Below, piece after piece: positions 1 through 7,600 of a stretch of 8,302 nt of DNA (the stretch's first letter is position 1; each line of letters opens with the position of its first letter). The position numbers and the translations under genes were made by a program. Source of the DNA: Pseudomonadaceae bacterium UBA836 (GTDB lineage Bacteria; Pseudomonadota; Gammaproteobacteria; Pseudomonadales; Pseudomonadaceae); assembly GCA_002296055.1 (NCBI GenBank), contig DBHE01000213.1:3270-11571 (forward strand), given 5' to 3'. Under the pieces are notes generated by a model, which worked only from the letters and a program-made list of their open reading frames with translations, ran no database searches and was not told the DNA's origin.

Positions 1-110
1 CGGTAGGCTTCCAGGGTGCGCGGCGACAGCCTGCGCTCGATGCGCAGGTGATCGAGAAAGGCGCTGATATCGGGGTCGGCGACGCCGGCCTGCTCAGGCG
101 TGGTGTTCAT
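1..110 (-). CDS. xerC: XerC tyrosine recombinase (5' end only, runs off the window)
   Basis: XerC is a site-specific tyrosine recombinase that, with XerD, resolves chromosome dimers at dif. Only the first 36 codons are present. They read [20 protein letters not shown] followed by HLRIERRLSPRTLEAYR. The 'LR-ER-LSP-TLEAYR' stretch is the typical start of the SAM-like N-terminal DNA-binding domain of Xer recombinases. The catalytic domain with the R-H-R-Y residues lies outside the window. The ATG overlaps the last 17 nt of the DUF484 gene and has no clear Shine-Dalgarno, so translational coupling is likely. The order dapF - DUF484 - xerC is the conserved gammaproteobacterial arrangement and supports XerC over XerD or an integrase. 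Confidence 0.88.
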   Translation of the reverse strand, partial: MNTTPEQAGVADPDISAFLDHLRIERRLSPRTLEAY

Positions 111-795
111 CGGCCAGCGGGCGTTGGCGCAACAGCACGCGGGCAAGCGCGTCGGCGACGTAGCCAAGGAACAGGGTGCCGGTGGCGCTGCGGTATTGCT
201 GGGCGTCTTCGCTGCCCAGTGCCAGCACGCCGTGCAGCCCCTGGTAGCGGATGGGCGCCAGCGCGGTGGATGCGACCTGCTCACCGTGCTCGCCAAACAG
301 GAAGTTCAGCTCGGCCGGGCGCAGTGCGCCGGCGACCGGCTTGTCGCTGTCGAGCAGGTGGCCTATGGCTTCCTTGGCGGCGGTGTGGGTAACGCAGTGG
401 GCGTTACTGTAGCGGTCTGCTTCGGTAAACAGGATCAGGCTGACGAAGGGCACCTGAAAATCGGTGCGCAGGCCGTCTTCCAGCGTGGCCACCACCTGAT
501 CCGGGCTTTGCGCTTCGAGCATGCCGAGAATCAGCCGGCGGCTCTTGTCGAACAGCCGGTCGTTTTCCCGCGCGGTGTCCATCAGCTGGTTCAGGCGGTG
601 GCGCACATCGATATTGCGCTCGCGCAGCAGTTTGACCTGCCGCTCGACCAGCGACACCGCATGGCCGGCTTCGTGCGGCACGATCAGGTCGGCCAGCAGC
701 TCGTCGTGCTCGACGAAAAAGGCCGGGTGGCGCTGCAAAAACTCCACCACGCGGGCGGCTTCGAGTTCGTCAGGATGGGGCGGTTGTTCTTTCAT
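94..795 (-). CDS. DUF484 family protein (GAF-like, YigA/PA5279 type)
   Basis: This is a 233-aa protein of the DUF484 family, which sits between dapF and xerC in many gammaproteobacteria; its biochemical role is not established. Visible features are an N-terminal helical part with the family-like '[19 protein letters not shown]' (residues 16-34), a charged, probably coiled region around 47-90 ([12 protein letters not shown] onward), and a GAF-like alpha/beta part from about 95 to 225 ending in '[18 protein letters not shown]'. The ATG at 793-795 was chosen because it gives the family N-terminus and makes an ATGA overlap with the dapF stop codon. A possible SD (GAGGGA, 807-812) lies 11 nt upstream. 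A longer reading to 867 would run far into dapF and adds non-family sequence. No signal peptide or membrane segment is seen, so it is probably cytoplasmic. Confidence 0.9.
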   Translation of the reverse strand: MKEQPPHPDELEAARVVEFLQRHPAFFVEHDELLADLIVPHEAGHAVSLVERQVKLLRERNIDVRHRLNQLMDTARENDRLFDKSRRLILGMLEAQSPDQVVATLEDGLRTDFQVPFVSLILFTEADRYSNAHCVTHTAAKEAIGHLLDSDKPVAGALRPAELNFLFGEHGEQVASTALAPIRYQGLHGVLALGSEDAQQYRSATGTLFLGYVADALARVLLRQRPLADEHHA

Positions 796-1622
796 ACGCG
801 AATCTGTCCCTCGTAGACGCGGGTGGCCGGGCCGGTCATCAGCACGGGTTGGCCGGGGCCAGCCCATTCGATTTGCAGGCGGCCGCCGGGCAGATCGATG
901 TTCACCGGTGAGTCCAGCAGGCCCAGACGAATGCCGGCCACGGCTGCGGCGCAGGCGCCGGTGCCACAGGCCTGGGTTTCACCCACGCCACGCTCAAAAA
1001 CGCGCAGACGGGCGTGCTGACGGTCGACCACCTGCATAAAGCCGGCGTTGACCTTGCGCGGAAAGCGCGGGTGGGCTTCGATCAGCGCACCCAGGCGCTC
1101 CAGCGTACCGTCCTGCACGTCGGGCACCAGGGTGACGCAGTGCGGGTTGCCCATGGACACGGCAGCTACTTGCAGCTGCTCACCTGCCACCTCAAGGGTG
1201 TAGTCGATGGCTTCGGCGTCGGCCTGGAAGGGGATCTCGGCGGGTACAAAACGCGGCGCGCCCATATCAACCGTGACCTGACGGTCGTGGTTGATGCGCA
1301 GCACGATAGGCCCGCCGGCGGTTTCGACCTGAATTTCCTGCTTGGCGGTCAGGCGCTTGTCTTGCACAAAGCGGGCGAAGCAGCGCGCGCCGTTGCCGCA
1401 CTGCTCTACCTCGCTGCCGTCGGCATTGAAGATGCGATAGCGAAAGTCGGCATCCGGCGTCGTTGGCGGCTCGACCAGCAACAGCTGGTCGAAGCCGATG
1501 CCGGTGTGGCGATCGGCCCATTGGCGGATCTGCTTTGCACTCAGCTGGGCGTGCTGGGTCACCAGGTCGATGACCATAAAGTCGTTGCCCAGCCCGTGCA
1601 TCTTGGTAAATCGCAGCAGCAT
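792..1622 (-). CDS. dapF: Diaminopimelate epimerase
   Basis: DapF converts LL-diaminopimelate to meso-diaminopimelate, the precursor of lysine and a component of peptidoglycan. It is a cytoplasmic, PLP-independent epimerase using two cysteines. The 276-aa length is normal for the family. The protein opens with [15 protein letters not shown], the standard N-terminus. The first catalytic cysteine is C75 in '[11 protein letters not shown]' and the second is C219 in '[14 protein letters not shown]', so both active-site motifs are intact. The conserved 'MGNPHCV' is at about 157-163. The start at 1620-1622 is set by the family N-terminus. It lies 1 nt after the lysA stop, with only weak G-rich SD-like sequence inside the end of lysA, which suggests coupling. 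The stop overlaps the DUF484 start by 4 bp. Confidence 0.98.
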   Translation of the reverse strand: MLLRFTKMHGLGNDFMVIDLVTQHAQLSAKQIRQWADRHTGIGFDQLLLVEPPTTPDADFRYRIFNADGSEVEQCGNGARCFARFVQDKRLTAKQEIQVETAGGPIVLRINHDRQVTVDMGAPRFVPAEIPFQADAEAIDYTLEVAGEQLQVAAVSMGNPHCVTLVPDVQDGTLERLGALIEAHPRFPRKVNAGFMQVVDRQHARLRVFERGVGETQACGTGACAAAVAGIRLGLLDSPVNIDLPGGRLQIEWAGPGQPVLMTGPATRVYEGQIRV

Positions 1623-1623
1623 C

Positions 1624-2877
1624 TCAGGCCCCGGGCAGCACGGACTCGCCGGCCAGCAGCTCACTGACGGTCTCGCGGCGACGCACCAGGTGGGTGGCCT
1701 CGCCGTCGACCAGCACTTCAGCCGCCCGCGGACGGGTGTTGTAGTTCGAGCTCATGACAAAACCGTAGGCACCGGCGGAGCGCACAGCCAGCAGGTCACC
1801 TTCGGCCAGCGCCAGCTCGCGGTCCTTGCCGAGGAAGTCACCGGTTTCGCAGACCGGGCCCACCAGGTCCCAGGTGTGTACTGCCACATCGCTGCGCGGT
1901 TTGACCGCGTCGATGCCCATCCAGGCGCTGTACAGGGCCGGGCGGATCAGGTCGTTCATGGCGCCGTCGATGATGGCGAAGTTCTTGTGCTCGGTCGGCT
2001 TGAGCAGGTTGACGCGGGTCAGCAGCACGCCGGCGTTGGCGACAATCGAGCGGCCCGGCTCAAACACCAGGGTCAGGTTGCGACCGGCCAGCGCTTCACG
2101 CACCTTGGCCAGATAGGTGCCGGGGCTCGGTGGCGTCTCGTCGCGATAGGTCACGCCCAGTCCGCCGCCCAGATCCAGGTGACGAATGTTGATGCCTTCG
2201 GCGGCCAGCCCGTCGATCAGCTGCAGCAGTCGGTCGAGCGCATCGATAAACGGGGTGTCGTCGGTCAGCTGCGAGCCGATGTGGCAATCCACACCGCAGA
2301 TGTCGATGTGGCTCAGCTCGGCGGCGCGGCGATAGACGGCGGGCGCCTGGGCGATATCGATGCCGAACTTGTTCTCTTTCAGCCCGGTGGAGATGTACGG
2401 GTGGGTCTTGGCATCTACATCGGGGTTCACGCGCAGGGAAACGGGCGCCTTGATGTCCAGCTCGGCGGCCACCTGTTGCAGGCGCTCCAGCTCGGCAGCG
2501 GATTCAACGTTGAAGCAGTGGATACCGACTTCCAGTGCGCGGCGCATTTCGGCTGCTGTCTTGCCCAGGCCAGAAAAGACGATGCGCGACGGCTCGCCAC
2601 CGGCGGCCAGTACGCGCTCCAGCTCACCACCGGAGACGATGTCAAACCCGGCGCCACGGCGGGCCAGCAGGTTCAGTACGCCCAGGTTGGAGTTGGCCTT
2701 GACGGCAAAGCACACCAGATGGGGTACGCCGTCCAGGGCGCTGTCCCAGGCATCATAGGCCTGCTCAATGGCGGCTCGTGAGTAGACGAAACAGGGCGTA
2801 TCGTATTGTTCGGCAATCGACGACAGGGCAACGCCTTCGGCGTGCAGCTCGCCGTTGCGGTATTCAAACGCGGTCAT
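1624..2877 (-). CDS. lysA: Diaminopimelate decarboxylase
   Basis: LysA is the PLP-dependent enzyme that decarboxylates meso-diaminopimelate to L-lysine, the last step of lysine synthesis. At 417 aa it is full length. It has the fold-type III layout. The PLP-binding lysine is K60 in 'CFAVKANSN', and 'HIGSQL' is at 199-204. The phosphate-binding glycine loop 'DLGGGLG' is at 235-241 and 'FEPGRS' at 272-277. The substrate and active-site motif 'CETGD' at 343-347 contributes a cysteine from the partner subunit of the dimer, followed by '[12 protein letters not shown]' at 369-380. The start [15 protein letters not shown] fits the family and lies 7 nt after the lptM stop; the SD is weak. It is followed 1 nt later by dapF, so the two last lysine-pathway enzymes are co-transcribed. 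Confidence 0.98.
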   Translation of the reverse strand: MTAFEYRNGELHAEGVALSSIAEQYDTPCFVYSRAAIEQAYDAWDSALDGVPHLVCFAVKANSNLGVLNLLARRGAGFDIVSGGELERVLAAGGEPSRIVFSGLGKTAAEMRRALEVGIHCFNVESAAELERLQQVAAELDIKAPVSLRVNPDVDAKTHPYISTGLKENKFGIDIAQAPAVYRRAAELSHIDICGVDCHIGSQLTDDTPFIDALDRLLQLIDGLAAEGINIRHLDLGGGLGVTYRDETPPSPGTYLAKVREALAGRNLTLVFEPGRSIVANAGVLLTRVNLLKPTEHKNFAIIDGAMNDLIRPALYSAWMGIDAVKPRSDVAVHTWDLVGPVCETGDFLGKDRELALAEGDLLAVRSAGAYGFVMSSNYNTRPRAAEVLVDGEATHLVRRRETVSELLAGESVLPGA

Positions 2878-2884
2878 TGGGGCA

Positions 2885-3022
2885 TCACTTCTGGGTCGAT
2901 TGCTCGGCAGTCTCGGTCTGGGCAGGCGCGCTGGCCGTGTCCTCTGGAATATACAGGGGGCCTTTCTGTCCGCAGCCGGTCAAAACCAGCAACGTGAACA
3001 GGGCCGCAGCGAATGGCTTCAT
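2885..3022 (-). CDS. lptM: Small outer-membrane lipoprotein LptM (YifL/LppL family)
   Basis: This is a 45-aa lipoprotein. Residues 1-17 read MKPFAAALFTLLVLTGC: a lysine, a hydrophobic stretch and a lipobox (LTGC), with C17 as the predicted lipidated cysteine. The mature part begins CGQKGPLYIPED, matching the 'CGxKGPLY-P' hallmark of the YifL/LppL family, followed by a low-complexity tail rich in A, T, E and Q. In E. coli LptM helps assembly of the LptD/LptE lipopolysaccharide translocon; the same role here is inferred. The ATG at 3020-3022 was chosen because it gives the signal peptide directly and has an SD (AAGGA, 3030-3034) 7 nt upstream. The frame stays open to 3262 upstream, but that part is antisense to cyaY. 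It is the first gene of the lysA-dapF operon. Confidence 0.93.
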   Translation of the reverse strand: MKPFAAALFTLLVLTGCGQKGPLYIPEDTASAPAQTETAEQSTQK

Positions 3023-3052
3023 GTTGAAATCCTTACAGGTAGAATACCCGGC

Positions 3053-3058
3053 AGTATA
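3053..3058 (-). promoter_or_regulatory. Candidate -10 element for the lptM-lysA-dapF operon
   Basis: Read on the minus strand this is TATACT, five of six matches to the sigma-70 -10 consensus, 30 nt upstream of the lptM ATG with the SD between them. No good -35 hexamer is visible at 16-18 nt further upstream, so the promoter would be weak or activator-dependent. A second A/T-rich hexamer, TATTCT, lies closer to the gene. The position in the divergent gap makes it the most plausible operon promoter, but this is a by-eye call. Confidence 0.4.
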
Positions 3059-3144
3059 CCCAGCCACCCGGCCTGACGCATCAGCCAGCGGCCCGGCGGG
3101 CGGAAAACGGCGCGCAGACGCCCGAGTCAGATGAGAGACAGACA

Positions 3145-3489
3145 ATGCAGGACATGAGTGAAGCAAGTTTCCACCAGGCAGTAGACCGCGTACAGGATCT
3201 GATCGAGCACGCCCTGGATGATGGCGATCTGGATCTGGAGATGGAGCATATCGACGGCTCACTGGTGCTGATCCTGCCTGAGGGTCAGCGGCTGGCCATT
3301 GGTCGTCAGCCGGCTTCGCGCGAGCTGTGGCTGGCCACGCCCGATCGTACCCTGCACTTCAACTTCGACGCAGAGCAGGGCTGGCTGCACGACAGTGGTG
3401 AGGGCACCCTGGGCGAGGTGTTGGCCAGCGTGCTGGAAGAGCTCAGCGGCGAAGAGCTGGAGCTGGATATCGACGCAGATTCGCGATGA
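3145..3489 (+). CDS. cyaY: CyaY, bacterial frataxin homologue
   Basis: CyaY is the bacterial frataxin, a small cytoplasmic iron-binding protein that modulates iron-sulfur cluster assembly by the cysteine desulfurase IscS. The 114-aa length is near the family norm of about 106-110 aa. Visible features are the N-terminal helix with an acidic ridge (EHALDDGDLDLEMEHID, 21-37), the beta-sheet part with 'LVLILPEGQRLAIGRQ' (40-55), the frataxin core 'LWLATPDRTLHFNF' (61-74) with W62 and H71-F72, W80, and a C-terminal helix ending in an acidic tail. The ATG at 3145 has a modest SD (GAGAG, 3133-3137) 7 nt upstream. The in-frame ATG at 3154 would give the shorter MSEASFHQAVD form but its AGGA is only 1 nt away. 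It overlaps the next gene by ATGA. Confidence 0.93.
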   Translation: MQDMSEASFHQAVDRVQDLIEHALDDGDLDLEMEHIDGSLVLILPEGQRLAIGRQPASRELWLATPDRTLHFNFDAEQGWLHDSGEGTLGEVLASVLEELSGEELELDIDADSR

Positions 3490-3668
3490 CAACCCGCGGC
3501 TGCCAGCCTTCCCCCTGCGTACGCAAATGCTGCCTGGATGGTGAGCTATGCATGGGCTGCGGCCGCTTGATGGACGAAATTCTGGAGTGGGGCCGGGCGT
3601 CGGATGCGCGTCAGCGCGAGATCATCGCGGCGGCTGCCCAGCGGCGGGCTGAGCGCGAGAGTCCTTAA
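3486..3668 (+). CDS. DUF1289 small Cys-rich protein
   Basis: This 60-aa protein belongs to the DUF1289 family, whose function is not established. Its core is SPCVRKCCLDGELCMGCGR (9-27), a C-x3-CC-x5-C-x2-C pattern that suggests zinc or possibly an iron-sulfur cluster. It is followed by an acidic/aromatic segment (MDEILEWGRAS) and a basic helix (AAAAQRRAERESP). The C-terminal 'EI-EW-R-SD-RQREII-AA-R' pattern is the usual DUF1289 ending, so the gene is complete. Its ATG overlaps the cyaY stop (ATGA, 3486-3489), so translation is probably coupled to cyaY. Its TAA stop shares the TTAA at 3665-3668 with the cyaA stop on the other strand. Metal binding is inferred from the cysteines only. Confidence 0.88.
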   Translation: MTTRGCQPSPCVRKCCLDGELCMGCGRLMDEILEWGRASDARQREIIAAAAQRRAERESP

Positions 3669-6502
3669 GCCAGCGCTTGCATGGCGTCGTTCAGCGCACT
3701 TTCCAGTTGTTGGCGGTAGCGCAGATATTGGACGGTCTGCATGCGGCCGCCAGGGTCAACCGCGGACAGGTCCAGATCGGTGATGTAACAGGGGTAGGGC
3801 TCGCGGTCACGACGGCGGCTGAGGATGTGGCGGGCTACCTCGGTGTAGAGTTGGGCGCCGTACTCCAGCTCGGAAAACTCGCGGTGGTCACAGAAGATGG
3901 TTACCCGCAGGCTGCGCCCGGCGCCGGGCTCGGCAATCGCCTGCACCGCATAGATATCGGCATCCAGGCCGCCGCGCGGCAGCGCACGCTGCTCCAGGCG
4001 CAGCGGATGCCCCTCCTGGGCGGGCAGGATGCAGTACAGCTCGGGCTCGCCCTCGTCGATGCTGCGATCCAGATTTTCGCCGGCCTGCCGGCGCAGCTGG
4101 ATGCTGCGCAGAAAACGCAGCAGCGGCAGCAACAGGGTTTGTTCATCGCGATAGCTTTGCTGGGTCGCCCACAGCGCACCGCGCTCATCCAGCAGGCTGA
4201 TCTCGGCCTGCCAGTTGGCGCGCAGGCGGTAAAACAGCTGCACGCGGCCGGGCTGGTCCTGCTGCAGGAGCAGCCCGAGGTCTTGTCCTTGTAGGGCGTA
4301 GCTGTCGAGTACCAGACGCTGGTGGCGCGGCCGGGAGCGGCCCAGGTAGCGCAGCAGCTGGGTGCGATCATCCAGCGCCAGCATGCTGATTTGTTCGTCC
4401 TGCCACTCCAGAATGCGGAAGGCGTTCTGTAGTTGCAGCAGTAAGCGCGCTGGTGGGTTGCCCAGTAAATGCTCGGCAGCGCTGCTGAACAGGCTCTCTA
4501 CCCGCTCGGCGATGGCACTGGCACGGTTGCGGCAAAAGCAGCGCACGGCCAGCTCGGGCAGGCGCTGATGCTCGCGGCCGCCGTTCAGGTAGTCGCGCAG
4601 GGCCTGCATGCAGGCTTCCTCCCCCTGATACTGGGTGACCAGCAGCTCGTTCCAGCTGTTCAGGGTGACCAGGTCGATACGCTGAATGAGGTTGTCCCGC
4701 AGGCCGGAGTAACCCAGTGCGTCGGTGTGGCTGCTGATCAGGTGCAGGTTTTTCTGGCTGCTGCCGGGCAGCGGGTCCAGGCCAATATTGACCAGCAGCA
4801 GCACGCGACAGGGTTCGCTGGCGCGTGACAGGGCGACTTCGGTCAGCGCCGGCAAGGGTAAGGGAAACTGCTGCTGCAGGCTGTGCACCAGGCTGTTGAG
4901 TTCGTACTCGCTGAGCGCGCTGTCGCCGGGGTGCAGGACAAAGCGCGTGGCGCTGTCGATCAAGCCGTTGCGGTGCCCCCAGGCAAGCAGCTCCAGCAGG
5001 TTGAGGCTGCGTTTGAGCGCCGGATGATCGCCTAGCTCTGCGGCGCCAAGGCCTTCGCGATACAGGCTCCAGGTCGGTGGGTTGTCGTCACGGCCCGCAC
5101 TCCAGGCCAGCGTCAGCAGGTCTTCGCTGAGGTCCGGGCTGATGCCTGGGTTGATGAATTCGATCTTCCCCGCCTTGCGCTCGAAGGCGGCGTACAGGCG
5201 CCGCCCCAGCAGTGACAGGTCGCGTGCGCTGACGGCGTTGATCACGCCCTGACTGCGGCCAAACTGCGACAGCAGGCGATAGCTGTGGGTCAGCTCGTTG
5301 ACCAGCTGGCGGCGCTCGGTTGCTACTTCGCGGATGCGCCACTGGCGGCGGTCGTCCATCTGCTGCAGCTGGCGGGTGCCCCAGTGCCATTCGCGCACCA
5401 GTCGCTCCATCATCTGCCGCTTCCAGTCCAGCAGGCCGCTGCGCCGGCTCAGGCGTACGTTGGCCTTGATATACAGGCAACGACGCACCAGTTCGAGGCG
5501 CTCGCTCTCGCGCCGACTGAGCAGGTAGCGTTCCAGTCGCCGGTATAGCATGACGTACGGGTCCAGCTCGTCTTCGTTTGGCTTGCCGGCAAACACGGCC
5601 TGCTTGAAGTCCAGGCTAAGGCAGCGCACGCGCGGGTGCTCGCTGGAGTAGACCTCGGTCAGCAGCAGCTTGAGTACCGACTTGTAGGGTGACTCGATAC
5701 CCTTGAACAACTGCCACAACCCGGCGCCGACAAACTCACCGGCGGGAATGGCGGCCACGTGGCCCAGGTCGAGATAGTCATCGGCGCGGATAAAGCGCTT
5801 GCTGATCAGCTGATGGGTGTAGTCGCGGTAGCGCGCTTCTTCGTAGACCGGCACCAGCCACCACAGTGGAAAACGCCCGCCCAGGTGGATGGCAGTGCGG
5901 TAAAACTCGTCCAGTAGCAAGTAGTGCTGGGTGCTGCCGCAGTCTTCAATGCCCAGTTCGTTGTCGCGCTCGCCCTGGGCGAAGCTGGCGGGATTGATCA
6001 GGTGAAAGTGCACCTCACTGCTCTGGCTCGCCGCCCATTCGGTGATCAGCTCGCATTTGCGAGCCAGCTCCGCTATTTGCTCGGCGTTGAGTTGCGGCGC
6101 GTGGCAGACCCAGACATCCAGATCGCTCTGCTCGGATTGGCCGATAGTGCCGCCGCTGCCCATCAGATAGAGGCCGTGGATCTGACCGCTGAAGCCGGCG
6201 GGGTGACGGCGATACTGGAAGCTGCGAGTCAGGCTTTGGGCAATTTGCTGACAGCTGCTGTCCGGCTCAAAGCCGTGCAGGCCACAGGGAGTGTCGCGCG
6301 AGACGAAACCGGGGAGCAGGGGGTAGTTGACGTCGAACAGCAGCGGCAGCAGTTGCAGTACGTTGTACTGTCGGCTGGGCAGCGCCTGCAGCACGCGGCG
6401 CAGGCGCGTGGCGTTGACCGCCATAAAGCGTTTGCGCAGGGTGTTCAGAGCCTTGCGGTCAATGCCTTCGTCAATCCGTGGCTGAATCTCACCCTGCTGC
6501 AT
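3665..6502 (-). CDS. cyaA: Class I adenylate cyclase
   Basis: CyaA makes cyclic AMP from ATP; in pseudomonads cAMP acts through the CRP homologue Vfr. The 945-aa protein starts MQQGEIQPRIDEGIDRKALN, close to Pseudomonas CyaA. The nucleotidyltransferase signature is intact: GSGGTIGQSEQSDLDVW at 115-131, with D127 and D129 as the predicted metal-binding aspartates. The catalytic domain covers roughly the first 450-500 residues. The rest is the C-terminal regulatory region seen in class I enzymes. It is about 100 residues longer than E. coli CyaA (848 aa), as I recall for pseudomonad versions. No membrane segment is seen. The start lies 8 nt after the TIGR02647 stop and lacks a visible SD, the nearby mRNA being pyrimidine-rich, so translation is probably low or coupled to the upstream gene. 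Confidence 0.97.
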   Translation of the reverse strand: MQQGEIQPRIDEGIDRKALNTLRKRFMAVNATRLRRVLQALPSRQYNVLQLLPLLFDVNYPLLPGFVSRDTPCGLHGFEPDSSCQQIAQSLTRSFQYRRHPAGFSGQIHGLYLMGSGGTIGQSEQSDLDVWVCHAPQLNAEQIAELARKCELITEWAASQSSEVHFHLINPASFAQGERDNELGIEDCGSTQHYLLLDEFYRTAIHLGGRFPLWWLVPVYEEARYRDYTHQLISKRFIRADDYLDLGHVAAIPAGEFVGAGLWQLFKGIESPYKSVLKLLLTEVYSSEHPRVRCLSLDFKQAVFAGKPNEDELDPYVMLYRRLERYLLSRRESERLELVRRCLYIKANVRLSRRSGLLDWKRQMMERLVREWHWGTRQLQQMDDRRQWRIREVATERRQLVNELTHSYRLLSQFGRSQGVINAVSARDLSLLGRRLYAAFERKAGKIEFINPGISPDLSEDLLTLAWSAGRDDNPPTWSLYREGLGAAELGDHPALKRSLNLLELLAWGHRNGLIDSATRFVLHPGDSALSEYELNSLVHSLQQQFPLPLPALTEVALSRASEPCRVLLLVNIGLDPLPGSSQKNLHLISSHTDALGYSGLRDNLIQRIDLVTLNSWNELLVTQYQGEEACMQALRDYLNGGREHQRLPELAVRCFCRNRASAIAERVESLFSSAAEHLLGNPPARLLLQLQNAFRILEWQDEQISMLALDDRTQLLRYLGRSRPRHQRLVLDSYALQGQDLGLLLQQDQPGRVQLFYRLRANWQAEISLLDERGALWATQQSYRDEQTLLLPLLRFLRSIQLRRQAGENLDRSIDEGEPELYCILPAQEGHPLRLEQRALPRGGLDADIYAVQAIAEPGAGRSLRVTIFCDHREFSELEYGAQLYTEVARHILSRRRDREPYPCYITDLDLSAVDPGGRMQTVQYLRYRQQLESALNDAMQALA

Positions 6503-6510
6503 GGCTGACG

Positions 6511-6753
6511 TCAGGAGGTAGGAGTGCGCAAAATAGTCAGCAAGTGCTGGCTGTGCTCGGCAGCGTCCAGCCCCAGGCTGGTAAGGTAGCCGCCATCGTG
6601 TTGGCTGATCAGACCTCTGGCAAACAGGCGCTCGGCGGCGGCGACGGTGTTGGGATCGGCATCGTGACTGTGAATCTTCAGACCTTCTTGGGTGTTACCC
6701 AGGTTGAACTGGCAGAGCAGGTTGATTTCGGCTATCTCGTCGGGTGTCAGCAT
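6511..6753 (-). CDS. TIGR02647 family small protein
   Basis: This 80-aa protein reads MLTPDEIAEINLLCQFNLGN, then TQEGLKIHSHDADPNTVAA and onward to 'RLFARGLISQHDGGYLTSLGLDAAEHSQHLLTIL'. It resembles the small DNA-binding-annotated TIGR02647 family of Pseudomonas and relatives; the function is not established. The middle and end (AAERLFARGLI-GGYLTSLG) look like a short winged-helix-like 'helix plus L-T-x-x-G' element, but DNA binding is inference only. The ATG at 6751-6753 was chosen because an SD (AAGAGG) sits about 8 nt upstream and the protein then begins with the family sequence; the in-frame ATG at 6780 has no SD. It precedes cyaA by 8 nt and is probably in the same operon. Confidence 0.82.
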   Translation of the reverse strand: MLTPDEIAEINLLCQFNLGNTQEGLKIHSHDADPNTVAAAERLFARGLISQHDGGYLTSLGLDAAEHSQHLLTILRTPTS

Positions 6754-6910
6754 TACTGGAGCCTCTTTTCGGGTGTGCATTCAGTCTAGCCGGCTGGCAT
6801 TGTCAGCGCATTCAGCGCCTTGATGACGCTGGTGAATTATTGCCTGCGCGGGTACAAGATGGACCGCGTCACGGTGTCGCCACTTCCGTCCAACAATGGA
6901 GAACAACAGG
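6754..6910. promoter_or_regulatory. Divergent intergenic region between the cyaA operon and the GST gene
   Basis: This 157-bp gap must hold the promoters for the TIGR02647-cyaA unit on the minus strand and the GST gene on the plus strand. A short perfect palindrome, AGCCGGCT, lies at 6786-6793. Weak sigma-70-like hexamers can be picked out (TACAAG on the plus strand near 6853, TAGACT on the minus strand near 6783-6788), but none has a good -35 partner. No symmetric CRP/Vfr-type TGTGA-N6-TCACA site was seen, although cAMP feedback on cyaA would have made one plausible. Confidence 0.45.
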
Positions 6911-7573
6911 ATGATCAGACTACACGGCTTTGCGGCCAGCAACTACTTCAACATGGCCAAGCTGGCGCTGCTGGAAAAGGGTGTCGAGTTCGAGATCAAT
7001 AACGTGCACGGCAGCCAGGAGCCCGCGTTTCTCGCCATGAGCCCGCGCGGCAAGGTGCCGGTGCTGGAGACCGAAAAGGGCTTTATCAACGAGACCAATG
7101 TGATCCTCGAATACATCGAGGAAACCCAAGGCGGCAAACCGCTGCTGCCAAGCGACCCCTTCGAGCGTGGCGTGGTTCGTGCGCTGACCAAGGAAATCGA
7201 GCTGTATATCGAACTGCCGGCCCGCTCCTGCTTTATGGAAGTGTTCTTCGGCGGCAAGGTCGATCAGGCGATCAAGGACAAGGCCCGCACCGAACTGCTG
7301 GCAGGCGTTGCCACCCTGGCGCGCCACGGCCGCTTTGCGCCCTATGTGGCTGGCAGCGAGATGACCATTGCCGACATCTTGTTCCTCTATAGCTTTGATC
7401 TGGCCTGCACGGTGGCGCAGAAGCTGTTCGATATCGATCTGAAAGCCGAGCTGCCGCAGGGCGCCGCGCTGCTGGAGCTGCTGGCACAGAACCCCAATGT
7501 GCAGAAGGTAGCGGCCGACCGAGAAGCTGAGATGGCGGCCTTTATGGCGGCGATTCGGGCTGCGCGTAAGTAG
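6911..7573 (+). CDS. Glutathione S-transferase family protein
   Basis: This 220-aa protein has the two-domain GST layout. The thioredoxin-like N-terminal domain (about 1-78) begins MIRLHGFAASNYFNMAKLAL and has the candidate catalytic residues S10/Y12. The cis-proline is P50 in 'RGKVPVL', and the glutathione-binding 'NETNVILEYIEE' at 60-71 carries E61-T62 in place of the usual E/D-S. The all-helical C-terminal domain (about 85-215) contains the N-capping-box motif 'SEMTIADILFLYSF' at 149-162. Members conjugate or reduce substrates with glutathione; the substrate is unknown. ATG 6911 was chosen because GGAG (6898-6901) lies 9 nt upstream and gives the family N-terminus; the ATG at 6896 overlaps that SD. 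It stands alone, with no co-transcribed neighbour. Confidence 0.92.
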   Translation: MIRLHGFAASNYFNMAKLALLEKGVEFEINNVHGSQEPAFLAMSPRGKVPVLETEKGFINETNVILEYIEETQGGKPLLPSDPFERGVVRALTKEIELYIELPARSCFMEVFFGGKVDQAIKDKARTELLAGVATLARHGRFAPYVAGSEMTIADILFLYSFDLACTVAQKLFDIDLKAELPQGAALLELLAQNPNVQKVAADREAEMAAFMAAIRAARK

Positions 7574-7600
7574 TTGGGGTTGTTGTGGCGCGGCGAGGAC

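Noticed and set aside
100..816. Long plus-strand open frames opposite DUF484 and dapF (100-816, 521-1039, 1014-1667)
   Set aside because: All are complements of recognised genes with intact family motifs and show no recognisable domains or SDs.
1498..2781. A 427-codon open frame on the plus strand, opposite lysA
   Set aside because: It is antisense to lysA, whose catalytic motifs are intact. Its predicted protein is rich in Q, G, V and A without domain-like features, as expected for the complement of a high-GC gene.
2885..3262. A 125-aa reading of the lptM frame
   Set aside because: The first 80 codons are antisense to the start of cyaY and have no signal peptide. The internal ATG at 3022 has a good SD and directly gives the lipoprotein signal sequence.
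5924..6508. A 194-aa plus-strand open frame opposite the cyaA catalytic region
   Set aside because: It is the complement of the conserved nucleotidyltransferase-coding part of cyaA, so the composition and openness follow from cyaA codon use.
6506..6513. Perfect palindrome TGACGTCA between cyaA and the gene upstream
   Set aside because: It is identical to a eukaryotic CRE site, but in this context it comprises the end of one gene and the leader of the next. An 8-bp palindrome is expected by chance in a window this size, and no bacterial regulator is implied.
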